Shown piece by piece: positions 1 through 8,098 of a stretch of DNA of 64,000 bases. Positions within the stretch are counted from its first letter, which is position 1; every line of letters starts with the position of its first letter. The stretch spans positions 124,001 through 188,000 of the forward strand of contig NZ_JAAOIY010000003.1 in the NCBI RefSeq assembly GCF_013184495.1, read 5' to 3'. A program made the position numbers and the translations under genes. Under the pieces are notes generated by a model that worked only from the letters and a program-made list of their open reading frames with translations, was not told the origin of the DNA and did not search any database. The DNA is from Sporosarcina jiandibaonis (GTDB taxonomy: Bacteria; Bacillota; Bacilli; Bacillales_A; Planococcaceae).

Positions 1-183
1 GGCGGACTTTCGATGTTCTTTGATATCGCTTTACGTGCACCGCATGGCGGCGTATTTGTCATGGGGCTTGTCGAGGGCGGCATTGGAAGCATATTTCTAT
101 ATGCGATAGCGATAATCATCGGTACAATTGTAACCGCGCTACTTGCCGGGATGTTAAAAAAGAATAATCCACAGCTTGCATAA
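1..183 (+). CDS. fruA: Fructose-specific PTS EIIC, C-terminal fragment
   Basis: Last 60 codons of a gene that begins before the window, ending at TAA 181-183. The fragment carries the RAPHGG signature of the fructose-family PTS permease IIC domain (positions 37-54), followed by a hydrophobic segment and a short charged tail (LKKNNPQLA). In the family this protein takes up fructose through the membrane and phosphorylates it at the expense of EIIA/EIIB. The upstream part is not visible, so I cannot say whether EIIA and EIIB are fused. It is followed directly by a terminator hairpin that carries an inserted element. Confidence 0.85.
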   Translation, partial: GGLSMFFDIALRAPHGGVFVMGLVEGGIGSIFLYAIAIIIGTIVTALLAGMLKKNNPQLA

Positions 184-188
184 GCGAA

Positions 189-322
189 AGAACCCGTTGC
201 TTGAACTGACCCAATAAAGTTAGACAAATATTCTATGCTGCTTCTAAGATCTGAACTCGGTACTCTACCGGGCTCAGATCTTTACGGGGCAGTTCATGCT
301 ACTTTTCATAGCAACGGGTTCT
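189..322. terminator. Bidirectional terminator split by an insertion
   Basis: Perfect 13-bp arms AGAACCCGTTGCT (189-201) and AGCAACGGGTTCT (310-322), followed by a T-rich stretch. It serves fruA (+) and the convergent HAD gene (-). The present loop is 108 nt. If the 202-296 insert and one TGCT copy are removed, the loop becomes 9 nt (301-309), a normal terminator. Confidence 0.8.
202..296. mobile_element. 95-bp MITE-like, internally deleted IS remnant
   Basis: The ends are imperfect inverted repeats, TGAACTGACCC (202-212) and GGGGCAGTTCA (286-296), matching at 10 of 11 positions. TGCT occurs on both sides (198-201 and 297-300) as a target duplication. The interior holds a long imperfect hairpin, roughly 248-281 (GATCTGAACTCGG paired with CCGGGCTCAGATC). 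There is no transposase. The end sequence resembles what I recall of IS3-family (IS150-like) elements; that assignment is from memory. Confidence 0.75.
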
Positions 323-323
323 A

Positions 324-992
324 TTAAATTATTTTCCATTTTCTTTTTTTAGCAACGGCTTTTAATTGTTCTTCGGGTTGAACAGCTATCGGATTCCCGA
401 CTAAATCGAGCACCGATAAATCTGAATAGCTGTCGCCATAAGCGAAACTATTTGCCCAATCTATTTCTTTATTCGCCAAGGCTGTTTCAATTTGTGCATT
501 TTTTTCAGTTCCTTGGACGTGGAGAATTGGCGTTTTTAAGTCGATAACTGAATTTTTAACAGGGATATTCGTGCCGATTATTTTATCGAATGGCAATCCA
601 TCCAATGCGATATGTAAAAGTGGTGTATAAGCTCCGGAAACGAGCATGACATAGACATCATCTGAAGCATGTTGTTTAACTTTGGAGACAACGTCCGGAT
701 TAAAGTCTTCTTGCATTTTCGCGGCTATTTCGCGGAAATATGTATCCAGTTCCTCGACGGATAAGTCTTTCAATGCATCCAAATAAATTTGCATTGAACG
801 CTCGCGCATTTTATGTTTGGGATAAATTTTCATTTTATGGCCAATGTAAGGTGGTAGTATCGAAAGAAAAAAACGCTTGTATCTAGTATGGTAAACCGGA
901 TGTTCTTTCAAATGGTCCATCAAAATTTGAAATGTCTCTTTTGCATACAAAGTACCATCAAAATCCACTATTGCAACCCGCATCAATATCAC
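324..992 (-). CDS. HAD-superfamily hydrolase, subfamily IB (PSPase-like)
   Basis: A 222-aa cytoplasmic phosphatase-like protein. HAD motif I is DFDGT at residues 10-14, motif II is SGAY at 119-122, a motif III lysine lies near 164, and motif IV is GDSYSD at 186-191. The four motifs are complete, so it should be catalytic; the family uses the first Asp as nucleophile on phosphate monoesters. The substrate cannot be read from sequence. The GTG at 992 has GGAAGG 5 nt upstream; an ATG at 983 is the alternative start. It is convergent with fruA and shares its terminator. Upstream lies the GCGCATAAA repeat array. Confidence 0.75.
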   Translation of the reverse strand: MILMRVAIVDFDGTLYAKETFQILMDHLKEHPVYHTRYKRFFLSILPPYIGHKMKIYPKHKMRERSMQIYLDALKDLSVEELDTYFREIAAKMQEDFNPDVVSKVKQHASDDVYVMLVSGAYTPLLHIALDGLPFDKIIGTNIPVKNSVIDLKTPILHVQGTEKNAQIETALANKEIDWANSFAYGDSYSDLSVLDLVGNPIAVQPEEQLKAVAKKRKWKII

Positions 993-1180
993 CAGTTCCT
1001 TCCAATTAAGTTGCTTATAGTGAAATGATACAGTGTTTGCGGTGTTTCTGCAATGAAGGATGGGTGTAAATCATAAAGTACTACAATAAAAATATGAAAA
1101 AATTTCAACAATCTCCTCCCATACATTATTTAATGCAGCGATGTCAGCGTAAAATTTTATCGGTAAATAGAAATTTGTTC

Positions 1181-1410
1181 GCGCGTAAATCTCAGTTGGC
1201 GCGCATATAACCGTCCACGCGCACATAAAACTCAAAATCCGCGCATAAAAACTGCTAGGCGCGCAAAAAAATCGGCTGAGCATAGAAAATCTTATTTCCG
1301 CGCATAAATCTCTATAAGCGCTCATATAAGCAGTCCACGCGCGCATTAAATTCTAAATCCGCGCATATAAGCATCCTTGCGCGCATAAAACTCAAAATCC
1401 GCGCATAAAA
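1181..1410. repeat. Phased array of GCGCATAAA words, 20-bp period
   Basis: Twelve copies of a word close to GCGCATAAAA start at 1181, 1201, 1221, 1241, 1261, 1278, 1300, 1320, 1341, 1361, 1381 and 1401. The ten or so bases between words vary. One 37-38 bp piece (around 1221-1258) recurs almost identically at 1381-1418. Weaker, partly in-phase matches lie upstream near 1147 and 1161. The array fills the space between the HAD gene and the cotF-like terminator and encodes nothing plausible. Confidence 0.85.
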
Positions 1411-1440
1411 ACTGCCACTTACGAAATAAAAGTGGCAGTT
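1410..1440 (-). terminator. Terminator of the cotF-like gene
   Basis: 10-bp arms AACTGCCACT and AGTGGCAGTT with an 11-nt loop. Read on the minus strand it is followed by a short T run. It lies directly downstream of the cotF-like stop codon. Confidence 0.7.
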
Positions 1441-1456
1441 GGTATTTTATTCAACT

Positions 1457-2098
1457 TTACTGTAAATTCTGCTGATTCGGCATGGCCGGTTGACCGACGG
1501 TTGCAAATGAATTCAGTAATTGCTGCATATCTTGTTGTGCAAGTTGAGGCACTTGATAATAGTGGTGCTTATTTTGATAAATGGAAAGTTCGTAAGCCAT
1601 CTCGATACAGTTCGGAACTGAATCCGCAAGCACACGACGCACAACTGGATTAGTGGCTTCAAGAGCAGCCATCGTCTTAGCTGAAGCCGCCGTTTTTGCG
1701 GCATCAAGCATGAAACCAGAAATGATTTCATCGGATAATTCTGATTCCGATTGGATTGGTTTTTTCGGTTGAGATGCTTTCATGCCGTATACAAAATCAT
1801 TGCCCTGTGTCATTTTATAACTTCCGGTTGGATGTGATGGATCTTTACCTGTCTTAAAAGCTTCTACAGTAATGTTGTATTCATCTAAGGCGAAGCGGTA
1901 TTGACGATCCAAAATATCGAGTAATTCCGGATCCTTTACTTGTGGGCGAAGTAATATCATCTGGTTTAAAGCTGCAACTGAGCCTGAAAGAACTTCGTGA
2001 AGATCTAATACCTCATGGCCACCATGATTCATTTGCTGAGGTACATTACCTGTGTGCATGTTTTGATGAGTTTCGCCGCCGGTTTGATTTTGATTCAA
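1457..2098 (-). CDS. CotF-family spore coat protein
   Basis: A 213-aa protein resembling the CotF/YhcQ-type spore coat family. It has a Gln/His/Asn-rich N-terminus (residues 1-28), a first helical segment (about 30-85), then the family-like helical region with SESELSDEIISGFMLDAAK and the ALEATNPVVRRVLADSVPNC stretch, and a tyrosine/histidine-rich tail. Members are assembled into the coat during sporulation. TTG start at 2098 with AGGAGGA 7 nt upstream. No sigma-K promoter was identified by eye. It is monocistronic between the repeat array and a divergent MBL gene. Confidence 0.7.
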   Translation of the reverse strand: MNQNQTGGETHQNMHTGNVPQQMNHGGHEVLDLHEVLSGSVAALNQMILLRPQVKDPELLDILDRQYRFALDEYNITVEAFKTGKDPSHPTGSYKMTQGNDFVYGMKASQPKKPIQSESELSDEIISGFMLDAAKTAASAKTMAALEATNPVVRRVLADSVPNCIEMAYELSIYQNKHHYYQVPQLAQQDMQQLLNSFATVGQPAMPNQQNLQ

Positions 2099-2227
2099 CT
2101 AAAATTCCTCCTATTAATAAAAGTTGTTTTGCATCAGTTATAGTATGGATGTAGAATTAAAAGATATTCATAAATTATTTCGAAAAAACAAAAATGGTTA
2201 TATACATAAAAAGGGGGAGAAATTATT

Positions 2228-3013
2228 ATGAAGGTTATTTCATACGAGAATCTAGTGCAAGCAGAATTTTTAAATGAATTTGCAGGACGACAGTTATTAG
2301 TGTCAGTGTATTTTATCGATGGTCTTTTAATAGATACAGGACCCGCTAAAATGAACGAAAAATTAACACCGTTATTAAATGAATGGAAAATAAATGAAGT
2401 CATTTTAACGCACCACCATGAAGATCACACGGGAACGGCAAGATGGATCCAAGATACTAAACGAGTCCCGATCTATATTCATCCAACCGGAGTGGATTAT
2501 TGTAATAACCGAATGAAGCTCCCTTTTTATCGTAAAGTATTTTGGGGTGAGCGAGAACCTTTTAAAGCTCGACCATTAGGAAAAACGTTCAAGACTCCAA
2601 ATTATACTTGGGATGTTATCCACTCTCCTGGTCATTCTCATGATCATATCGCTTTATATAATCGAGAAAAAAAGTGGCTATTTGGCGGTGATTTGTATGT
2701 GCAATCGAGGCCAAGAAGCCTATTTGCATTCGAATCGATCCCAGAAATTCTAAGTTCGTTGCGTCTGATATTAACATATGACTTTGAAGTTTATATTTGT
2801 TCTCATGCAGGAATTATCCCGAACGGAAGAAAAGTAATAGAGGAGAAATTAGCCTACTTAGAGAAAATACAACAAGAAGTAATATCAATGCATGAACACG
2901 GAAAATCAAATCGTGAAATTCGAAAAGAATTATTTCCAAAAAGTCATCCAATGAATTATTTTTCTTTTTTTGAAAACTCGCCGATTCATATTGTGAACTC
3001 GATTTTGAAGTAA
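2228..3013 (+). CDS. MBL-fold metallo-hydrolase
   Basis: A 261-aa metallo-beta-lactamase-fold hydrolase. Visible ligands are HHHEDH at residues 62-67, His136 in HSPGH, Asp155 in GGD, and His193 in CSHAG, a complete two-metal set. The C-terminal 60 residues form a charged helical region (EKLAYLEKIQQEV) typical of larger MBL-fold hydrolases with an extra helical domain. The substrate is unknown; members include thioesterases and glyoxalase II relatives. AGGGGGAG precedes the ATG by about 8 nt. It stands alone, convergent with a small membrane-peptide gene. Confidence 0.75.
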   Translation: MKVISYENLVQAEFLNEFAGRQLLVSVYFIDGLLIDTGPAKMNEKLTPLLNEWKINEVILTHHHEDHTGTARWIQDTKRVPIYIHPTGVDYCNNRMKLPFYRKVFWGEREPFKARPLGKTFKTPNYTWDVIHSPGHSHDHIALYNREKKWLFGGDLYVQSRPRSLFAFESIPEILSSLRLILTYDFEVYICSHAGIIPNGRKVIEEKLAYLEKIQQEVISMHEHGKSNREIRKELFPKSHPMNYFSFFENSPIHIVNSILK

Positions 3014-3063
3014 AGACGTTAGTGAATGAACTGGATGCGTAAAAATCGGATATATAGTAAAAT

Positions 3064-3098
3064 GCCGAAGCTCTATGCAAATGAGCTTCGGCGTTTTT
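3064..3098 (+). terminator. Terminator after the MBL gene
   Basis: GCCGAAGCTC and GAGCTTCGGC arms around a short loop, followed by five T. Confidence 0.8.
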
Positions 3099-3118
3099 GA
3101 TTTCATAATGGAGCCATT

Positions 3119-3215
3119 GGTCGTTTGTTTTGAGATTCAGTCGTTTGATTGGCGTTCTTAGTCGATTGAATGAAGCGATTAGTCGTTTGCACCAGGATAT
3201 TAGTCATTTCAGCGT
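3119..3215. repeat. Phased array of TTAGTCGTTTG words, 20-21 bp period
   Basis: The TCGTTTG core starts at 3121, 3141, 3162 (TCGATTG), 3183 and 3204 (TCATTTC), that is every 20-21 bp. The words are usually preceded by TTAG or CAG and the bases between vary. A degraded continuation reaches about 3240. It lies between two convergent genes, just after a terminator. The layout matches the array at 1181-1410 although the word is different. Confidence 0.75.
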
Positions 3216-3234
3216 CGTTCGGTCACGCACTCCA

Positions 3235-3375
3235 TTAGTCTTTATTCATGTAGTTTAGAATAGATTCAAGTTGGTCCCAGTTAGGGTTTATAATTAGGAC
3301 TGGTAGAAATGTGAAGACGAATAATAAGAGTAAGTTTGCGCAGAAAAGCGTTCGGAAAACTTTTTTGACCTTCAA
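3235..3375 (-). CDS. 46-aa single-span membrane peptide (paralog A)
   Basis: An unlisted small gene: TTG at 3375-3373, stop at 3237-3235, with GGAAGGG 6 nt upstream of the start. The peptide has a basic N-terminus, one hydrophobic span (about residues 10-29, containing LLLLFVFTFLPVLII) and a polar tail ending NKD. It matches the 46-aa peptide at 7606-7746 at about 23 of 46 positions without gaps, and both are the same length. That conservation is the main evidence that it is real. Function unknown. The stop codon lies inside the degraded end of the TTAGTCGTTTG array. Confidence 0.65.
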   Translation of the reverse strand: MKVKKVFRTLFCANLLLLFVFTFLPVLIINPNWDQLESILNYMNKD

Positions 3376-3616
3376 GCGTTTCCCTTCCTTCGACTATATT
3401 TTTCTTCATCCCATAGGCGATTGCCTTGTCATCATTAGTGTATGCGAATGAACTTTAAACGGCATATGATTTCAGAAGAAAATTACGTTTTTTCTGCTTA
3501 TCGTTATGTTAGATGCCGCAAAGTTCAATGGCTTATTAATTGTATGCATATTGAGCTTGTCACATCAATAAACTTTTAGGGAGAGGGTATTTTTTGAAAG
3601 AAAGGTAGATGAGCGA

Positions 3617-4906
3617 ATGCAAATTCACGTTGTTCAACGAGGGGAAAGTTTATATGCGATTGGCAGGACGTATGGCATTTCGGTTGAAGAAATTGCAACA
3701 GCAAATGAAATACCGGATCCATCTAGACTTGTAGTAGGGCAGGCATTAGTCATTCCCGTTGAGGGGAGTTTTCATATTGTACAACCAGGCGAATCACTAT
3801 TTAGAATTGCAAACCGATATGGCACCACAGTTGCTGCGCTTGCGAATGCCAACAGTTTAGCAACTAACACGACATTGCAAATTGGACAAAGGCTTCAAAT
3901 TCCTCAAAAAACGAAACCGTTAATCGATACGATGCTTTATGTAGAACCACGCACGCCGGTTACGGAAGCGATGATTACTGAAGTGCGTGATAAAACGGGT
4001 GGAACCTATTTAACTTATCTTGCGATGTTTAGTTATCAAGTATTGCGAAATGGTTCGTTACAAGCGCCAACAATAGATAATATACCACAAATCGCAAGTT
4101 CTAATGGCGTGGCAAATGCAATGGTTATTAGCAACTTGGAAAATTATCGATTTGAACCTACACTTGCACGCGCTATTTTTACGGATTTAGCTGCACAGAA
4201 TCAGTTATTTGGAAATATCATTCAAATTGCAAATGATGTCGGGTACAAAGATATTCACTTTGATTTTGAACTACTCTTTCCAGCTGACAGGCAACTCTAT
4301 AATAATTTTCTCAGTCGGGCCAGAAATCGGTTGCATATGGCTGGTTTGACAGTATCATCAGCAGTTGCTCCGAAAGCGAGTAATGTGCTAACAGGCATAT
4401 ACGGTGCACATGATTATGCGGCACATGGCGCTTTAATGGACTTTGTTGCACTTATGACGTACGAATGGGGATATACGTACAGTGAACCACAAGCAGTTAG
4501 CCCAATTATTCCGGTTCGAAGGGTTGTAGAATATGCAACGAGCATTATCCCGAGCAATAAAGTTATGATAGGACAAAACCTATATGGATATGACTGGTCA
4601 GCACCATTCCCGACACAAGGCGGCGCGCCGGCGAGAGCAGTAAGTCCTCAACAGGCCATAGCAATTGCGCTACGAGAAAATGTGGCGATTCAATATGATT
4701 ATGTAGCACAAGCACCAAATTTCAATTACTATGATGATGCTGGCGTCTATCATGAAGTGTGGTTTGAAGACGCGCGAAGCATCCAAGCCAAGTTTGATTT
4801 AATCAAGCAGTATAACCTTCGAGGCATTATGTATTGGAAGCTTGGTTTAGCTTTCCCGCAAAATTGGCTCCTGTTAAAAGATAATTTCACGATTCGAAAA
4901 AGATGA
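3617..4906 (+). CDS. sleL: LysM-GH18 spore-cortex hydrolase (SleL/YaaH-like)
   Basis: A 429-aa protein with two N-terminal LysM domains (about residues 2-47 and 52-96, each with a GESL/R...YG pattern) and a glycoside hydrolase 18 domain (about 103-425). The chitinase-type acid motif is FDFE at 215-218, with Glu218 as probable acid/base. There is no secretion signal, as is usual for SleL/YaaH, which is made in the mother cell and placed on the spore. SleL is an N-acetylglucosaminidase acting on cortex fragments at germination. Length and order match the family. AAAGGTAG lies 8 nt before the ATG. Monocistronic. Confidence 0.85.
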   Translation: MQIHVVQRGESLYAIGRTYGISVEEIATANEIPDPSRLVVGQALVIPVEGSFHIVQPGESLFRIANRYGTTVAALANANSLATNTTLQIGQRLQIPQKTKPLIDTMLYVEPRTPVTEAMITEVRDKTGGTYLTYLAMFSYQVLRNGSLQAPTIDNIPQIASSNGVANAMVISNLENYRFEPTLARAIFTDLAAQNQLFGNIIQIANDVGYKDIHFDFELLFPADRQLYNNFLSRARNRLHMAGLTVSSAVAPKASNVLTGIYGAHDYAAHGALMDFVALMTYEWGYTYSEPQAVSPIIPVRRVVEYATSIIPSNKVMIGQNLYGYDWSAPFPTQGGAPARAVSPQQAIAIALRENVAIQYDYVAQAPNFNYYDDAGVYHEVWFEDARSIQAKFDLIKQYNLRGIMYWKLGLAFPQNWLLLKDNFTIRKR

Positions 4907-4922
4907 TTATTAACAATAGAGT

Positions 4923-4958
4923 AATCCCTCGCATTCTAGTAGCGGGGGATTATTATTT
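4923..4958 (+). terminator. Terminator after sleL
   Basis: AATCCCTCGC and GCGGGGGATT arms, then a T-rich tail. Confidence 0.75.
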
Positions 4959-4981
4959 TTATATTAATTAGTGGGAAAACA

Positions 4982-5009
4982 TTGAACTATAAAAAAGATG
5001 TCGTATAAT
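4982..5009 (+). promoter_or_regulatory. Sigma-A promoter of ilvD
   Basis: TTGAAC (4982-4987), 16-bp spacer, TATAAT (5004-5009), about 27 bp before the GTG start. The leader is too short for a T-box. Confidence 0.65.
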
Positions 5010-5035
5010 AAAACAATGAAAGAGGTGGAAATAGA

Positions 5036-6724
5036 GTGAAAAAAGATATGAGAATTCATAGTAAAGTTTTTAGTGAAGGTACAAAAAGAGCGCCAAACCG
5101 TGCGATGTTACGTGCTGTTGGTGTCACGGATGAAGACTTTGAAAAGCCGATGGTCGGGATTGCAAGTACCTGGAGTGAAGTAACCCCATGTAACATACAT
5201 ATTGATAAGTTGGCGATAGCTGCCAAAAAAGGCGCAAGAGAAGCCGGAGCAGTCCCGATGATCTTTAATACAATTACAATCGCGGATGGAATTTCAATGG
5301 GTACAGAAGGAATGCGCTATTCTTTGCCAAGCCGGGATGTAATTGCCGATTCTATTGAAACTGTTGTTGGCGGGGAAAACTTAGATGGACTTGTTGCAAT
5401 CGGAGGCTGCGATAAAAACATGCCTGGTTGTATGATTGCGATTGCAAACTCAGAAGTTCCGGCTATATTTGTTTATGGAGGAACGATTGCCGCAGGAAAA
5501 CTCCACGGAGAAAGTATCGACCTGGTTTCAGTATTTGAAGGTGTCGGTCAATTAAATAGCGGACAAATCGATGAAGACGAACTAAGGAAAATCGAATGTC
5601 ATGCATGCCCTGGCGCAGGTTCTTGCGGCGGTATGTATACTGCGAACACGATGTCATCGGCCATCGAAGCACTCGGCATGAGTTTACCGGGAAGTGCATC
5701 GAACCCAGCCGTTTCGGGGGATAAACTAGCAGATTGTGAAGAAGCTGGTCATGCACTCTATAATTTAATGGAAAAAGGAATTTATCCAAAAGATATCATG
5801 ACAAAAGAAGCTTTCGAAAATGCGATTACGGTTGTTATGGTGCTTGGCGGATCAACAAACGCTGTCCTCCACTTACTTGCGATGGCACATGCAATCGATG
5901 TTGATCTTACCATCGATGATTTTGACCGCATCCAGAAGAAAACGCCGCATCTCGCGGATTTAAGACCGAGCGGGAAGTATGTAATGGAAGATTTACACCG
6001 AATTGGCGGGGTACAAGCCGTTATGAAAATGCTTCTAGAAGCTGGTTATCTGCATGGAGATTGTCTGACGGTAACGGGTAAAACTGTAGCTGAAAACCTT
6101 CAAGAGGCACCTGATTTAGCCGAAGGCCAGAAGATTATCATGCCTTTCGATAAAGCGCTCAGCAAAGAAGGCCCGTTAGTTATACTAAAAGGGAATCTAT
6201 CGCCAAATGGAGCAGTCGCAAAAATGTCAGGCGTTTCTGTTAAAAAGCATACGGGACCTGCCCGTGTGTTTGATACGGAAGAAGAGGCAACGAACGCGGT
6301 AATGGAAAACGAAGTTAAAGAAGGCGACGTCTTAGTTATTCGACATGTCGGTCCGAAAGGCGGACCAGGAATGCCGGAGATGCTATCAATCTCTGGAATC
6401 CTAGTCGGTAAAGGATTGGGCGAAAAAGTTGCGCTCTTAACAGACGGAAGATTTTCCGGCGGGACGCATGGATTAGTCGTCGGACATATCTCTCCGGAAG
6501 CACAAGACGGCGGGCCAATTGCTTTCATCCAAAATGATGATATAATTACGATTGACGCTGTAAAGCAAGAAATCAAAGTTGATGTTTCAGAGAAAGAATT
6601 CGAACAACGCAGAAAAGATTGGGTTGCACCGCCATTGCACACACGTGGCATTTTAGGGAAATACGCCCATAATGTTTCTTGTGCATCAATCGGTGCAGTT
6701 ACAGATTTTTTCAATAGAAAATAA
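5036..6724 (+). CDS. ilvD: Dihydroxy-acid dehydratase
   Basis: A 562-aa dehydratase for the common third step of valine, leucine and isoleucine synthesis (2,3-dihydroxy-acid to 2-oxo acid). The iron-sulfur cysteines are seen in [10 protein letters not shown] (near residue 125) and [12 protein letters not shown] (near 195). The C-terminal signature [13 protein letters not shown] is present near 465. Full length for the family. GTG start at 5036 with AGAGGTGG about 8 nt upstream. It stands alone here, without ilvBHC or leu genes. Confidence 0.95.
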   Translation: MKKDMRIHSKVFSEGTKRAPNRAMLRAVGVTDEDFEKPMVGIASTWSEVTPCNIHIDKLAIAAKKGAREAGAVPMIFNTITIADGISMGTEGMRYSLPSRDVIADSIETVVGGENLDGLVAIGGCDKNMPGCMIAIANSEVPAIFVYGGTIAAGKLHGESIDLVSVFEGVGQLNSGQIDEDELRKIECHACPGAGSCGGMYTANTMSSAIEALGMSLPGSASNPAVSGDKLADCEEAGHALYNLMEKGIYPKDIMTKEAFENAITVVMVLGGSTNAVLHLLAMAHAIDVDLTIDDFDRIQKKTPHLADLRPSGKYVMEDLHRIGGVQAVMKMLLEAGYLHGDCLTVTGKTVAENLQEAPDLAEGQKIIMPFDKALSKEGPLVILKGNLSPNGAVAKMSGVSVKKHTGPARVFDTEEEATNAVMENEVKEGDVLVIRHVGPKGGPGMPEMLSISGILVGKGLGEKVALLTDGRFSGGTHGLVVGHISPEAQDGGPIAFIQNDDIITIDAVKQEIKVDVSEKEFEQRRKDWVAPPLHTRGILGKYAHNVSCASIGAVTDFFNRK

Positions 6725-6734
6725 CTTGAAACAA

Positions 6735-6764
6735 CGCTCCTAGTCTAACTAGGAGCGATTCTTT
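6735..6764 (+). terminator. Terminator after ilvD
   Basis: Perfect 10-bp arms CGCTCCTAGT and ACTAGGAGCG with a 3-nt loop, then ATTCTTT. Confidence 0.8.
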
Positions 6765-6781
6765 ATGGATTGGGGATAACA

Positions 6782-7564
6782 ATGATTAAAGCATTATTTT
6801 TTGATTTGGACGATACATTATTATGGGATAAGAAAAGTGTTGCGACAGCTTTTCAAAAGACTTGCGAGGCGGCAACCGAAAGCTATGATGTAGATCCAGG
6901 AAAACTAGAAGAAGCCGTTCGAGAAGAAGCGAGAGGGCTTTACGAAACGTATGAAACATATGAATTCACAAAAATGATTGGAATAAACCCATTTGAAGGT
7001 CTGTGGGGGACGTTTGATGATGAAACGGATAACTTTCAGAAGATGAAAGAAATCGTTCCTGCATATCGACGTGATGCATGGACGCGAGGTCTAAGTCGTT
7101 TGGGGATTGAAGATGCTGAATTAGGTAGTGAGCTCGCTGAACTGTTTGTTGAAGAACGCAAGAAGAGTCCTTTCGTTTATGAGGAAACATTTCGAGTTCT
7201 TGATGAGTTGAAAAAAGAGTATCAGCTAGTGTTAATCACAAATGGATCTCCAAGTTTACAAAATACAAAACTTGAAATAACACCAGAAATTGCGCCGTAT
7301 TTCGAACATATCATTATTTCCGGTGGATTTGGCGTAGGTAAGCCGAATCGAACAATCTTTGATCACGCACTGAAACTTTGCGATCTGAATCCAAGCGAAG
7401 CATTGATGATCGGCGATAACTTGATGACCGATATTTTAGGCGCATCCTACGTCGGAATTCCATCTGTTTGGATTAACCGAGATAACAATGAACCACACAA
7501 GGAAATCAAGCCGACATATGAAATCAAGAACTTGGAAGAACTTTTTCCGATACTGGAAAAATAA
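6782..7564 (+). CDS. ysaA: HAD-family phosphatase, YsaA-like
   Basis: A 260-aa haloacid dehalogenase-like phosphatase close in length and sequence to B. subtilis YsaA as I recall it (including INPFEGLW and a C-terminal LFPILEK). Motif I is FFDLDDTLL with Asp8 and Asp10, motif II is TNGS, motif III Lys lies in GVGKPN, and motif IV is GDNLMTD. A helical cap domain sits between motifs I and II. The physiological substrate is unknown. I chose ATG 6782, with GGGG 6 nt upstream, over the in-frame TTG at 6770, which overlaps that site. Confidence 0.8.
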   Translation: MIKALFFDLDDTLLWDKKSVATAFQKTCEAATESYDVDPGKLEEAVREEARGLYETYETYEFTKMIGINPFEGLWGTFDDETDNFQKMKEIVPAYRRDAWTRGLSRLGIEDAELGSELAELFVEERKKSPFVYEETFRVLDELKKEYQLVLITNGSPSLQNTKLEITPEIAPYFEHIIISGGFGVGKPNRTIFDHALKLCDLNPSEALMIGDNLMTDILGASYVGIPSVWINRDNNEPHKEIKPTYEIKNLEELFPILEK

Positions 7565-7565
7565 A

Positions 7566-7597
7566 GAAAAGGCCTTTCACACGGAGAGGCCTTTTTC
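7566..7597. terminator. Bidirectional terminator
   Basis: AAAAGGCCT and AGGCCTTTT arms (7567-7575 and 7587-7595), T run on the plus side and A run on the other. It separates ysaA from the convergent small gene. Confidence 0.75.
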
Positions 7598-7605
7598 AAA
7601 TGAAT

Positions 7606-7746
7606 TTAGTCTTTATTAATAAATTCTAAGACGGTTTGCATAACTTCAATATCCGGTTTTATCATAAGAACGGGAAGAAAAGCAAAGACAAATAACAACA
7701 AGAAATTTGCACTCACGATTGTTCGTATCATTTTCATTGGTTTCAT
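7606..7746 (-). CDS. 46-aa single-span membrane peptide (paralog B)
   Basis: A small gene starting at ATG 7746, with GGAG 7-8 nt upstream. A longer in-frame reading to 7818 lacks such support. The peptide has a basic start (MKPMKMIR), one hydrophobic span with LLLFVFAFLPVLMI at about residues 12-29, and a polar tail ending INKD. It pairs with the peptide at 3235-3375: same length, about half the residues identical, same placement convergent to a plus-strand gene. Function unknown. Confidence 0.75.
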   Translation of the reverse strand: MKPMKMIRTIVSANFLLLFVFAFLPVLMIKPDIEVMQTVLEFINKD

Positions 7747-7899
7747 TGTAATCTCCTTCTTCCTTTTGCTAGATTTGAAAGCTTTATCCCGATAGCTCAC
7801 GTTATCTGAATACTGCAATGATACTCCTTATTATATATAAAATAAAGAGTTTTATTTGGGAATGTACACAATATTGATTTATTTTTTCAACTATTCATG

Positions 7900-7928
7900 T
7901 TGAATCTATCTGACTTTACTTGTATTAT
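7900..7928 (+). promoter_or_regulatory. Sigma-A promoter of gdhA
   Basis: TTGAAT (7900-7905), 17-bp spacer, TATTAT (7923-7928). It predicts a leader of about 165 nt before the gdhA start. Confidence 0.65.
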
Positions 7929-7963
7929 AAAGAAATATACTAAATTCGTGTAATTTAACATTT

Positions 7964-8069
7964 TTCAGCGAAAGCCCGTCATTTCAGCAGTAGCAGGGGG
8001 CTGTATGCATTTATTAACTAGCAACCGCTGAATTTTATTAAAGCCTACGAAAGCGGTCTTATTGCGTAG
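7964..8069 (+). ncRNA. Candidate structured leader RNA of gdhA
   Basis: TTCAGCG (7964-7970) pairs with CGCTGAA (8026-8032) and encloses AGCCC (7973-7977) paired with GGGCT (7998-8002). A second helix follows, CTACG (8045-8049) with CGTAG (8065-8069). It sits between the promoter and the gdhA ribosome site. It does not resemble a T-box or any riboswitch I can name, and there is no clear terminator T run. The pairing was found by eye only. Confidence 0.4.
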
Positions 8070-8098
8070 TTTGAATTTAAGGAAGGACTGATGATGTT

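Noticed and set aside
1071-1346. 91-codon minus-strand ORF
   Set aside because: It reads through the GCGCATAAA array. The Ala/Cys/Tyr-rich translation is produced by the repeated word, and it has no ribosome site.
1181-1410. CRISPR array
   Set aside because: Words are only about 10 bp, spacers about 10 bp, words are degenerate, and no cas gene is nearby.
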